64,000 bases of DNA from Rhodovulum sulfidophilum DSM 1374. GTDB lineage: Bacteria; Pseudomonadota; Alphaproteobacteria; Rhodobacterales; Rhodobacteraceae. Position 1 is the stretch's first letter; each line of letters begins with the position of its first letter. Under the pieces are notes generated by a model. The model did not search any database. It was given only the letters and a program-made list of their open reading frames with translations, and was not told where the DNA came from. The stretch lies in NCBI RefSeq assembly GCF_001633165.1, contig NZ_CP015418.1, forward strand, positions 3,968,001 through 4,032,000. The letters are read 5' to 3'. Below, piece by piece: positions 18,139 to 26,017 of this stretch. Both the position numbers and the translations under genes were made by a program.

Positions 18139-19070
18139 TGGATCTCTCGGCAATCAATCCGGTCGTGCTGATCGCCTCGCTGATGGTGGCGGCAACGCCG
18201 ATCCTGCTGGCGGCCATCGGCGAGCTGGTGGTCGAGAAGGCGGGCGTGCTGAATCTCGGGGTCGAGGGCATGATGATCACCGGGGCGATCTGCGGCTTTG
18301 CCGCCGCGGTCGAAACCGGAAGCCCCGCTTTGGGCTTTCTCGCCGCGATGCTGGGCGCGGCGCTGCTGTCGCTGGTCTTCGGGCTTCTGACCCAGGTGCT
18401 GATGTCGAACCAGGTCGCGACCGGGCTGGCCCTGACGCTGTTCGGGCTCGGCCTCTCGGCGCTGATCGGGCAGCGCTATGTCGGCCTCAAGCCGCCCGCG
18501 ACCGCGCGGCTCGATCTCGGCCCGCTCTCCGATATTCCGGTGCTGGGCCGCATCCTCTTCTCGCATGATGCCGTGGTCTATCTGAGCCTTGCCCTGGTGG
18601 CCGCCGTCTGGGCCTTTCTGCGCTTCACCCGGGCCGGGCTGATCCTGCGCGCGGTCGGCGAAAACCATGACGCGGCCCATGCGCTCGGCTACAAGGTCGT
18701 GCGCATCCGGCTGGCCGCCATTGCCTTCGGCGGCGCCTGCGCCGGGCTCGGCGGCGCCTATCTCAGCCTCGTGCGGGTGCCGCAATGGACCGAGGGGATG
18801 ACCGCAGGCGCGGGCTGGATCGCGCTGGCGATCGTGGTCTTCGCCTCCTGGCGGCCGACCCGGGTGCTACTCGGGGCCTATCTCTTCGGCGGCGTCGCCG
18901 TACTGCAGCTGAACCTGCAGGCGGCGGGCGTGGCCGTGCCGGTCGAGCTCTTGTCCGCTTCGCCCTATCTGGTAACGATTCTGGTTCTGGTCATCATGTC
19001 GGCCGATCGCGGCCGCGCGGCCCTGAACGCTCCGGCGTCGCTCGGCCGGGTCTTCCACGCCTCGACCTGA
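18138..19070 (+). CDS. ABC transporter permease (BPD_transp_2 type), second subunit
   Basis: Second membrane permease, 310 aa. Opens MDLSAINPVVLIASLMVAA; the family signature is ELVVEKAGVLNLGVEGMM near residue 30. The coupling loop is VGENHDAAHALGYKVVRIR around 175, followed by GGAYLSLVRVPQWTEGMTAG. The ATG at 18138 shares one base with the previous stop. A 61-bp gap separates it from the binding-protein gene, containing GGGGGCC and GGCCC blocks that could form a small hairpin to set a different expression level for the periplasmic protein. Confidence 0.93.
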   Translation: MDLSAINPVVLIASLMVAATPILLAAIGELVVEKAGVLNLGVEGMMITGAICGFAAAVETGSPALGFLAAMLGAALLSLVFGLLTQVLMSNQVATGLALTLFGLGLSALIGQRYVGLKPPATARLDLGPLSDIPVLGRILFSHDAVVYLSLALVAAVWAFLRFTRAGLILRAVGENHDAAHALGYKVVRIRLAAIAFGGACAGLGGAYLSLVRVPQWTEGMTAGAGWIALAIVVFASWRPTRVLLGAYLFGGVAVLQLNLQAAGVAVPVELLSASPYLVTILVLVIMSADRGRAALNAPASLGRVFHAST

Positions 19071-19131
19071 GGCCGCCCAACCACCGGGGGCCGACCGAGG
19101 CCCGCAACAACAACATCGGGAGTATCCATCC

Positions 19132-20205
19132 ATGAAACTCAACGCGATCCTGGCCGGCGCCGCGCTTGCCCTCGGGCTGGCCGGTGCGGCCCAGGCCGAG
19201 GACAAGACCAAGATCGGCTTCGTCTTCGTCGGTCCGATCGGCGATGGCGGCTGGACCTACGAGCATAACCAGGGCCGCCTGGCGGTCGAGCGCGAGTTCG
19301 GCGACAAGATCGAGACCGTCTATCAGGAAAGCGTGCCCGAAGGCGCAGATGCCGAGCGCGTGCTGACCCAGATGGCGCTGTCGGGCGCCAAGCTGATCTT
19401 CACCACCTCCTTCGGCTATATGGACCCGACCATCAACGTCGCCCGGAAATTCCCGGAGGTGAAGTTCGAACATGCCACCGGCTACAAGCGCGCCGAGAAT
19501 GTCGGCACCTATTCGGCCCGCTTCTACGAAGGCCGTGCCGTGCAGGGGCTGATCGCCGGCCGCATGACCGAATCGAACATCGTCGGCTATATCGCCTCCT
19601 ATCCGATCCCCGAGGTCGTGCGCGGCATCAACGCGGCCTATCTGCATGCCAAGAAGGTCAATCCCGACGTCCAGTTCAAGGTGATCTGGGCCTATACTTG
19701 GTTCGATCCGGCCAAGGAGGCCGATGCCGCAACCGCCCTGATCGAACAGGGGGCCGATGTGATCCTGCAGCATACCGACTCGACCGCGCCGCAGGCCGCC
19801 GCCGAGAAGGCGGGCAATGTCATCACCTTCGGCCAGGCCTCGGACATGTCCGAATATGCGCCCTCGCCGCGGGTTTCCTCGATCATCGACAACTGGGCCC
19901 CCTATTACATCGAGCGCATCCAGGCCGTGCTGGACGGCACCTGGGAAAGCGACGACACTTGGGACGGCATCGGCCCGGGCATGGTCAAGATCGGCGAGAT
20001 CTCGAGCGCGGTGCCCGAGGACGTCAAGGCCGAGGCGCTGGCCCTCAAGGCCGCGCTGGCCAGCGGCGACTATCACCCCTTCACCGGGCCGTTGAACAAG
20101 CAGGACGGATCGCCCTGGCTGGCCGAAGGCGAGGTTGCCGATGACGCCACCCTGCTCGGCATGAATTTCTTCGTCGAGGGCCTGACGGGCGAGATCCCGC
20201 AATAA
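19132..20205 (+). CDS. BMP family ABC transporter substrate-binding protein
   Basis: Periplasmic binding protein of 357 aa (Med/BMP, PnrA-like). The signal peptide is MKLNAILAGAALALGLAGAAQA, cleaved before EDKTK. Mature opening is KIGFVFVGPIGDGGWTYEHNQG, then LIFTTSFGYMDPTINVARKFPEVKFEHATG, typical of the purine-nucleoside subgroup. GGGAG precedes the start. Last gene of the xdhABC/transporter run and followed by a strong hairpin. Likely ligand: a purine base or nucleoside feeding XdhAB (inferred from neighbours). Confidence 0.93.
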   Translation: MKLNAILAGAALALGLAGAAQAEDKTKIGFVFVGPIGDGGWTYEHNQGRLAVEREFGDKIETVYQESVPEGADAERVLTQMALSGAKLIFTTSFGYMDPTINVARKFPEVKFEHATGYKRAENVGTYSARFYEGRAVQGLIAGRMTESNIVGYIASYPIPEVVRGINAAYLHAKKVNPDVQFKVIWAYTWFDPAKEADAATALIEQGADVILQHTDSTAPQAAAEKAGNVITFGQASDMSEYAPSPRVSSIIDNWAPYYIERIQAVLDGTWESDDTWDGIGPGMVKIGEISSAVPEDVKAEALALKAALASGDYHPFTGPLNKQDGSPWLAEGEVADDATLLGMNFFVEGLTGEIPQ

Positions 20206-20231
20206 CCCCGAAAGCCGACGTAACCGCCAGG

Positions 20232-20257
20232 ACAGGGCCCGCTTATGCGGGCCCTGT
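20232..20257 (+). terminator. Strong hairpin ending the purine transporter run
   Basis: Perfect 11-bp stem ACAGGGCCCGC / GCGGGCCCTGT with loop TTAT, 26 bp after the binding-protein stop, followed by GTCGTTT. Best terminator candidate in the window; rightward. Confidence 0.8.
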
Positions 20258-20668
20258 GTCGTTTCGACCAGGGCCTGCGGCCACGCGGAAATCCGCAAAA
20301 GGCCCACTTCGCCCGCCGACGGCGAGGCAGGGTGTTTTCATGGCATGGACGAATCTGCTATGTTACGTAACGTTATCCAGCGCGGGAAAAGTCCTCCGGC
20401 ATGTGCTGCTGGGCCGGTTCTGGGGCGCTACGACCATTGGCTCGGATCCCTTGAGGCGACCGGTTTCTGAGGTGGTCAGGCCTCCTGCGGCGCCGGTCTT
20501 CGAAATATCCGCCCCGAACAGCCCGGCTTGGCTATTCGGTGAGGGCGCCAGCGAACGGACGGCACCCGGTCAAAGACCGAACGGGGTCCGGTCAGATGCA
20601 CACGCCGTCGTCAGAGCGGCCTGCGGCAGGGGATTCCCTCTGCCCTGCGCTTGTGCTTATCTCACATC
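20258..20668. other. 411-bp intergenic region with a palindromic site
   Basis: No convincing gene. The open frames here have poor codon use and no family resemblance. It contains a 10-bp palindrome GTTACGTAAC at 20362-20371 running into CGTTAT, the most AT-rich spot of the region and a possible operator or promoter element. The rest is GC-rich and featureless up to the oxidoreductase start. Confidence 0.4.
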
Positions 20669-21748
20669 ATGGAAACGGATTTCATCGTCATCGGCGGCGG
20701 CATCGCCGGGGTCTCGGTCGGAGCGCGGCTGTCGCATCTGGGCCGGGTTACGCTTTTCGAAGCCGAGAAGGCCCTGGGCTGCCACGCCTCGGGCCGCTCG
20801 GCCGCGCTGTTCGACGAATGCCTGGGCGCGCCCGAAATCGTGACGCTGAACCGCGCCGGGCGTGCCTATCACGAGACAGCCAATGGCGGCGTGCTGACGC
20901 CCCGGGACCTGATGGTGATCGCCCGCGCCGAAGACCGCGCCGCCTTCGAGCGGGATTGCCGTCACATGGCGCTTGCGCAGATATCCCCCGCCGAGGCCCG
21001 GGCGCGGGTGCCGATCCTGGCGCCGGGGCCGCTCGCCTTTGCCGGGCTCACCGACCGCGCCTGGGATATCGATACCGACCGGCTGCTGCAGAACTTCGCC
21101 CGCGAGATCCGCGCCCAGGGCAGCCGCATCGAGACCGGCCGTCGGGTCACCGCCATCGCCCGGGTCGCAACCGGCTGGCAGGTCCGGACCGGAGACGACA
21201 TCGCCGAGGGCCGGATCCTGGTGAATGCCGCCGGCGCCTGGGCCGACGAGATTGCCCGGCTGGCCGGGCTGACACCGCTGGGCCTCACCCCGATGCGTCG
21301 CTCGATGGCACAGCTTCCGGCCCCCGCGGGGCATGACATCCGCACCTGGCCGATGGTGATCGGCGCCGGCGAACGCTGGTATTGCAAGCCCGAAGCGGGC
21401 AAGCTTCTGGTCTCGCCCGCCGAAGAGGACCCGATGCCGCCGCATGATGCCTATGCCGATGACATGGTGCTGGCCGAGGGGCTGGATCGCTATCAGGAAA
21501 TGGTGACCGAACCGGTGACCCGGGTCGAGGCCAACTGGGCCGGCCTGCGCACCTTCGCGCCCGACCGGTTGCTGGTCATCGGGCCCGATCCGCGCGATCA
21601 GGACTTCTTCTGGCATGCGGGACAGGGCGGTTTCGGCATCCAGACCTCGCCCGCCGCCAGCGAGCTTGCCGCCGATATCCTCGGCGACCGCGCCTCAGAG
21701 CTTCGGCGCAGCCTCGCGCCCGCTTTCAGCCCGGCCCGGTTCGGCTGA
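20669..21748 (+). CDS. FAD-dependent oxidoreductase, DAO (D-amino-acid/glycine oxidase) type
   Basis: A 359-aa cytoplasmic flavoprotein. The N-terminal dinucleotide fold is FIVIGGGIAGVSVGARLSHL with the acidic end LFEAE, and GRSAALFDE follows. DIDTDRLLQNFAREIRAQG and ILVNAAGAWADEIARLAGL are DadA/DAO-type landmarks, and the C-terminal FAD contact is HAGQGGFGIQTSPAASELAADI. The ATG at 20669 (METDFIVIGGG) was chosen because the glycine motif follows directly; no clear Shine-Dalgarno is seen, so the mRNA could be leaderless. Amine substrate unknown. Its stop overlaps the next start (TGATG). Confidence 0.88.
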   Translation: METDFIVIGGGIAGVSVGARLSHLGRVTLFEAEKALGCHASGRSAALFDECLGAPEIVTLNRAGRAYHETANGGVLTPRDLMVIARAEDRAAFERDCRHMALAQISPAEARARVPILAPGPLAFAGLTDRAWDIDTDRLLQNFAREIRAQGSRIETGRRVTAIARVATGWQVRTGDDIAEGRILVNAAGAWADEIARLAGLTPLGLTPMRRSMAQLPAPAGHDIRTWPMVIGAGERWYCKPEAGKLLVSPAEEDPMPPHDAYADDMVLAEGLDRYQEMVTEPVTRVEANWAGLRTFAPDRLLVIGPDPRDQDFFWHAGQGGFGIQTSPAASELAADILGDRASELRRSLAPAFSPARFG

Positions 21749-22428
21749 TGCCGAAGCGGCTGACCCTGCCCGACAGCGCCTCGCTCGCGACGCCGGAGGC
21801 AGGCGGGCGGCTCAGCGCGCCCTCGGCCCTGCGCAATGCCGAGGCGATCTGCGCGGCGCTGGAAACCGTGGCGCCCGCCCGTGGCCGCGCCTTGGAACTG
21901 GCTTCCGGCACCGGCGAGCATGCGGTCCGCCTGGCCGCGCGACTGCCCGGGCTGGCCTGGCAGCCGACCGAGATCGACCCGCAGCGTCGCGCCTCGATCG
22001 ACGCCTGGGCGGCCGAAGCGGCCCTGCCGAACCTGCGCCCTGCGCTGGCTCTGGACGCCTGTCAGCCGGGCTGGGCGGCCTCTCATGCCGGGCAGGACCT
22101 GATCTTTGCCAGCAACATCCTGCACCTCGTGCCCGATGCGCAGGCCGAGACCCTGATCGCCGAGGCCGCCCGGGCGCTTGCCCCCGGCGGCATGCTGGCG
22201 ATCTACGGCCCCTTCCTGCGCGACGAGGGCTTTGCCAGCCCGGGCGATGCGGCCTTCCATGCCAGCCTGATCGCCCAGAACCCCGGGATCGGCTACAAGC
22301 CGGTGGCCTGGGTCGCGGACCGGGGCAAGGCGGCCGGGCTGCGGCTTGAGGCACAGATTTCCATGCCTGCGAATAACCTGACAATAATTTTCCGTCAGCC
22401 CTCTGTGATCGCGCAACGAAATCATTAA
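21748..22428 (+). CDS. DUF938 family SAM-dependent methyltransferase-like protein
   Basis: A 226-aa cytoplasmic protein. The SAM-binding motif I is RALELASGTGEHAVRLAARLP, followed by WQPTEIDPQRRASI and the motif-IV-like DLIFASNILHLVP. The ending IIFRQP is typical of DUF938. The start codon shares one base with the stop of the oxidoreductase gene, so the pair is translationally coupled. The methyl acceptor is unknown. Confidence 0.88.
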   Translation: MPKRLTLPDSASLATPEAGGRLSAPSALRNAEAICAALETVAPARGRALELASGTGEHAVRLAARLPGLAWQPTEIDPQRRASIDAWAAEAALPNLRPALALDACQPGWAASHAGQDLIFASNILHLVPDAQAETLIAEAARALAPGGMLAIYGPFLRDEGFASPGDAAFHASLIAQNPGIGYKPVAWVADRGKAAGLRLEAQISMPANNLTIIFRQPSVIAQRNH

Positions 22429-22482
22429 TTAGGTCAATGTAAATCGCATTTCCGACTCATCTTCGGAGCAGAGGAGACAGAC

Positions 22483-22839
22483 ATGGACTGGACCGCAAAA
22501 CGCGATGGAACCAAGGATCAGCTGCGTCGCCTGAACAAGGCCCTTCCCGACCAGACCAGGGCGTTCGGCGCGCTCGGCAAGGCCGTGAAGGAAGGCGGCG
22601 AGCTTGACTTCAAGACCAAGGAATTCATCGCCCTCGGCATCGCGATCACCCAGCGCTGCCAGGCCTGCATCGTGCTGCACATGGAGGCCCTGGTGCGTGT
22701 CGGCGCCACCCGCGAAGAGGTCGGCGACGTGCTGGCCATGGCGATCCAGATGGGCGGCGGCCCGGCCATGATGTATGCGGCCGAGGCGATGGAATGCTAC
22801 GACCATCTGATCGAGGAAAAGGCGCAGGCCGCCGAATAG
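22483..22839 (+). CDS. Carboxymuconolactone decarboxylase / AhpD-like family protein
   Basis: A 118-aa all-helical protein. The redox-type active site of AhpD relatives is seen as QRCQACIVLHMEAL (CxxC, then His three residues later), followed by GATREEVGDVLAMAIQMGGGPAMMYA. AGGAG precedes the ATG. Members act as alkylhydroperoxidases or decarboxylases; the CxxC suggests a thiol-dependent peroxidase-like role. It stands alone between the DUF938 and EF-hand genes. Confidence 0.9.
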   Translation: MDWTAKRDGTKDQLRRLNKALPDQTRAFGALGKAVKEGGELDFKTKEFIALGIAITQRCQACIVLHMEALVRVGATREEVGDVLAMAIQMGGGPAMMYAAEAMECYDHLIEEKAQAAE

Positions 22840-22942
22840 GCCCGCGCGGGCGGGGCGCCTCCGGGTGCCCTGCCCCTGTTGCAGTTGCCGCAGGCCCCGG
22901 ATGCGACTACCTCTTGGACACCGCGAACCAAGGAGTCCTCCG

Positions 22943-23386
22943 ATGCGCCGCCCCACCCTTTCCGTCCTTGCCCTGTCGGGCTTCGCTCTTGCCCTCGCCG
23001 CAGGGGCCGCGAGCGCGGACACCCAGCGCGCGCCCATTCTCTACGAGAAATGGGATGCCGACCGCAGCGGCACGATCAGCCGCTTCGAATTGCAGTCCCA
23101 GGCCCCCCGGATCTTCGCCGAGTTCGACACCAATGGCGACCGCCATCTCGACGCCGCCGAAGCCGCCGGGTTCGACCGGGCCCGCGGCCCGCTGGCCTAT
23201 TTCCGCGGCCAGGAGGCCGAGGAGCGCAAGGTCGTGGTCAAGGGCCAGAAGCTGATGCGCAACGACCTCGACGGCAACGACCTGATCGAGCTCGCCGAAT
23301 TCCGGCTGGCCGCCTATGAGTGGTTCGCGATGCATGACCGCGACGGCGACGGGCGGCTCACCCTCTGGGACGTCTCCGCCCGCTGA
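22943..23386 (+). CDS. Secreted EF-hand calcium-binding protein
   Basis: A 147-aa periplasmic protein. The signal peptide is MRRPTLSVLALSGFALALA... ending ASA before DTQRAP. Four EF-hand loops are visible: DADRSGTISRFE, DTNGDRHLDAAE, DLDGNDLIELAE and DRDGDGRLTLWD; the last ends in Asp instead of Glu. AAGGAG lies 7 bp before the ATG at 22943. Such proteins probably sense or buffer calcium; the partner is unknown. Convergent with the following leftward flavoprotein gene. Confidence 0.88.
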   Translation: MRRPTLSVLALSGFALALAAGAASADTQRAPILYEKWDADRSGTISRFELQSQAPRIFAEFDTNGDRHLDAAEAAGFDRARGPLAYFRGQEAEERKVVVKGQKLMRNDLDGNDLIELAEFRLAAYEWFAMHDRDGDGRLTLWDVSAR

Positions 23387-23414
23387 CCGGCAGCGGTGAA
23401 ATGGGGCGGTCGGC

Positions 23415-25904
23415 TCAGCCGTCCGCCCGGATCCGCGCATTCGAGGGATCGTGGGGGCTGTCCCCGACCACCTCGGTGGTCCAGAGCGCATCGAACATCC
23501 TGACGCTCAGCCGCGTGCCCGGCACCGCCAGGTCGGGCCGCACATAGCCCATGCCGATGGACTTGCCGAAGGCGACCGAATAGCCGCCCGAGGTCAGCCG
23601 CCCGACCCGGGTTTCGCCGTCATAAAGCGCCTCGCGGCCCCAGGGATCGGCATCCTCCGGCCCGTCGATCAGCAGCGTGACGCATTTCGAGCGGATGCCC
23701 TTGCCCTCCATCGCCGCCTTGCCGTGGAACTCCTTCGACAGATCGACGAAACGGTCGAGCCCGGCCTCGAGCGGCGTCGCATCGCGCCCGAGTTCGGTGC
23801 CGAAGGCGCGATAGCTTTTCTCCTGCCGCAGCCAGTTCTGCGCCCGCGCGCCCACAGGTTTCAGCCCATGCGCGGCGCCTGCCTCCATCAGCCGGTCGAA
23901 AAGGTGGTTCTGCATCTCTATCGGGTGATGCAGCTCCCATCCCAGTTCGCCGGTATAGGCCACGCGAAGCGCGTTGACCGGGACCATGCCCAGCTCGATC
24001 TGCCGGGCCGATAGCCAGGGGAAGCGCTTGTTCGACAGCGCCGTCGCGGGATCCGCATCGCGGATCAGCCCGGCCAGGATCGCCCGGGCATTGGGCCCCG
24101 CCAGCGCGAAGACGCCATGGCGCGTGGTGACATCCTCGACGATCACCGGGCCGAACTCGGCCGCCTTGTCCTCGACCGCCTTCAGCAGGAAATCCTCGTC
24201 ATAGGCGTGCCAGCCCCCGGCCGAGACCAGATAATAGACATCCTCGGCCTGGCGCACGATGGTGTATTCGGTCCGGACGGTGCCCGCGCAGGTAAGGGCA
24301 TAGGTCAGGTTGACCCGTCCCACCTTCGGCAGCTTGTTGCAGGTGAACCAGTCGAGGAAGGCCGTCGCGCCGGGACCGCGAACGACATGCTTGGCAAAGG
24401 CCGTGGCATCGATCAGCCCGGCCGTCTCGCGGATGGCCTTGGCCTCGGCAAGCGTATACTCCCACCAGCCGCCGCGCCGGAAACTGCGCGCGGCATGGTC
24501 GTCGAACCCTTCCGGGGCGAAATAGTTCGGCCGCTCCCAGCCATTCACCTGCCCGAATTGCGCGCCCAGCGCCTTCATCCGGTCATAGCAGGGCGCCGTC
24601 CTCAGCGGCCGCGCGGCGGGGCGTTCCTCGTCGGGATGGTGCAGGATATAGACATGCTCATAGGCCTCTTCGTTCTTGGCCACGGCATAATCGGTCGTCA
24701 TCCACGACCCGTAGCGCCGTGGGTCGAGCGCGCCCATGTCGATCTCGGCCTCGCCCTCGGTCATGAGCTGAGCGAGGTAATACCCGCTGCCCCCCGCGGC
24801 GGTGATCCCGAAGGAAAAGCCCTCGGCCAGCCACATGTTCCGAAGCCCCGGCGCCGGCCCCAAAAGCGGGTTGCCATCGGGCGTATAGCAGATCGGGCCG
24901 TTGTAATCGTCCTTCAGCCCCACCGTTTCCGAACTGGGCAGACGGTGGATCATCGACATGTATTCCTCCTCGATCCGGTCCAGATCGAGCGGGAACAGAT
25001 CGGCACGGAAGCTGTCGGGGCAGCCATAGGCAAAGCGCGCGGGCGCGTTCCGCTCATAGGGACCGAGGATCCAGCCGCCGCGTTCCTCGCGCACATACCA
25101 TTTGGCATCGGCATCGCGCAGGACCGGATGTTCCGGGTTGCCGGCCTTGCGCCATTCGACCAGTGCCGGGTCGGGTTCGGTGACGATATACTGGTGCTCG
25201 ACCGGGATCGCCGGGATCTTCAGCCCCAGAAGCCGCGCCGTCCGTTGGGCATGGTTGCCGGTGGCGGTGACGACATGTTCGGCGGTGACGACGGTCTGTT
25301 CCTCGGTCGGCACGAGGTTACCGCCCTTCTCCGCCATCTTCGTGAGGGTCACACGCCATTCCGACCCGGTCCATTGATAGCCGTCGACCTGCCATTTGCG
25401 CTCGATCGTGGCGCCGAACTGGCGGGCGCCCTTGGCCATGGCCTGGGTCACGTCGGCGGGGTTGATGTAGCCGTCGGTGGGATGGAAGATCGCCCCCACC
25501 AGATCCTCGGTCCGCATCAGCGGCCAGCGCTCCTTCATCTGGGCGGGCGTGAGCCATTCATAGGGCACGCCGCAGGTCTCGGCCGTGCTGGCATAAAGCC
25601 TGTATTCGTCCATCCGGGCCTGGCTCTGGGCCATGCGCAGGTTGCCCACCACGCTGAACCCCGGATTGAGGCCGGTTTCCGCCTCGAGCGTCTTGTAGAA
25701 CCGGATCGAGTAGTCATGGATATGGGTCGTCGCGAAGGACATGTTGAAATAGGGCAAGAGCCCCGCCGCATGCCAGGTCGAGCCCGAGGTGAGTTCGTCG
25801 CGTTCCAGCAGCATCGTGTCCCAGCCCGCCCGGGCGAGATGATACGCGATCGAGGTGCCGACGGCGCCGCCGCCCACCACCAGGGCCTTGACATGGTTCT
25901 TCAT
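23415..25904 (-). CDS. Dimethylglycine/sarcosine dehydrogenase-like flavoprotein with GcvT domain
   Basis: An 829-aa oxidative N-demethylase. Residues 1-400 form the DAO fold (ALVVGGGAVGTSIAYHLARAG). SGSTWHAAGLLPYFNMS near residue 40-55 carries the His that binds FAD covalently in DMGDH and SARDH. The middle is the FAO_M linker. From about 430 comes the folate-binding GcvT aminomethyltransferase domain (WEYTLAEAKAIRETAGLIDATAFAKH; LAGPNARAIL; YTGELGWELHHP; TSGGYSVAFGKSIGMGYV). The folate domain would capture the released formaldehyde. Rhodobacterales carry several paralogues, so the exact substrate (dimethylglycine, sarcosine or another methylamine) is open. Single gene, no partner beside it. 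Confidence 0.88.
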   Translation of the reverse strand: MKNHVKALVVGGGAVGTSIAYHLARAGWDTMLLERDELTSGSTWHAAGLLPYFNMSFATTHIHDYSIRFYKTLEAETGLNPGFSVVGNLRMAQSQARMDEYRLYASTAETCGVPYEWLTPAQMKERWPLMRTEDLVGAIFHPTDGYINPADVTQAMAKGARQFGATIERKWQVDGYQWTGSEWRVTLTKMAEKGGNLVPTEEQTVVTAEHVVTATGNHAQRTARLLGLKIPAIPVEHQYIVTEPDPALVEWRKAGNPEHPVLRDADAKWYVREERGGWILGPYERNAPARFAYGCPDSFRADLFPLDLDRIEEEYMSMIHRLPSSETVGLKDDYNGPICYTPDGNPLLGPAPGLRNMWLAEGFSFGITAAGGSGYYLAQLMTEGEAEIDMGALDPRRYGSWMTTDYAVAKNEEAYEHVYILHHPDEERPAARPLRTAPCYDRMKALGAQFGQVNGWERPNYFAPEGFDDHAARSFRRGGWWEYTLAEAKAIRETAGLIDATAFAKHVVRGPGATAFLDWFTCNKLPKVGRVNLTYALTCAGTVRTEYTIVRQAEDVYYLVSAGGWHAYDEDFLLKAVEDKAAEFGPVIVEDVTTRHGVFALAGPNARAILAGLIRDADPATALSNKRFPWLSARQIELGMVPVNALRVAYTGELGWELHHPIEMQNHLFDRLMEAGAAHGLKPVGARAQNWLRQEKSYRAFGTELGRDATPLEAGLDRFVDLSKEFHGKAAMEGKGIRSKCVTLLIDGPEDADPWGREALYDGETRVGRLTSGGYSVAFGKSIGMGYVRPDLAVPGTRLSVRMFDALWTTEVVGDSPHDPSNARIRADG

Positions 25905-25957
25905 CGGCCGAGTCTCCCTGCTTGCCGCTCTTTTCTCCAGTTAGGCCGGAAATCGGC

Positions 25958-25977
25958 CGGAAGGCGGAGGCCTTCCG
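25958..25977 (-). terminator. Hairpin between the GT39 pair and the flavoprotein gene
   Basis: Stem CGGAAGGC / GCCTTCCG with loop GGAG, 41 bp past the stop of the leftward GT39 gene and upstream of the flavoprotein start. It is flanked by two CCGGAAAT repeats. No good U-tract; candidate terminator or transcript-processing site. Confidence 0.4.
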
Positions 25978-26017
25978 ACCGGAAATGGCACGAAACCGAC
26001 GCGGGAGCTGCGGCAAA

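Noticed and set aside
20256..20843. Open frame of 195 codons spanning the 20.3-20.8 kb gap
   Set aside because: Poor codon use, overlaps the oxidoreductase gene and the terminator, no family resemblance.
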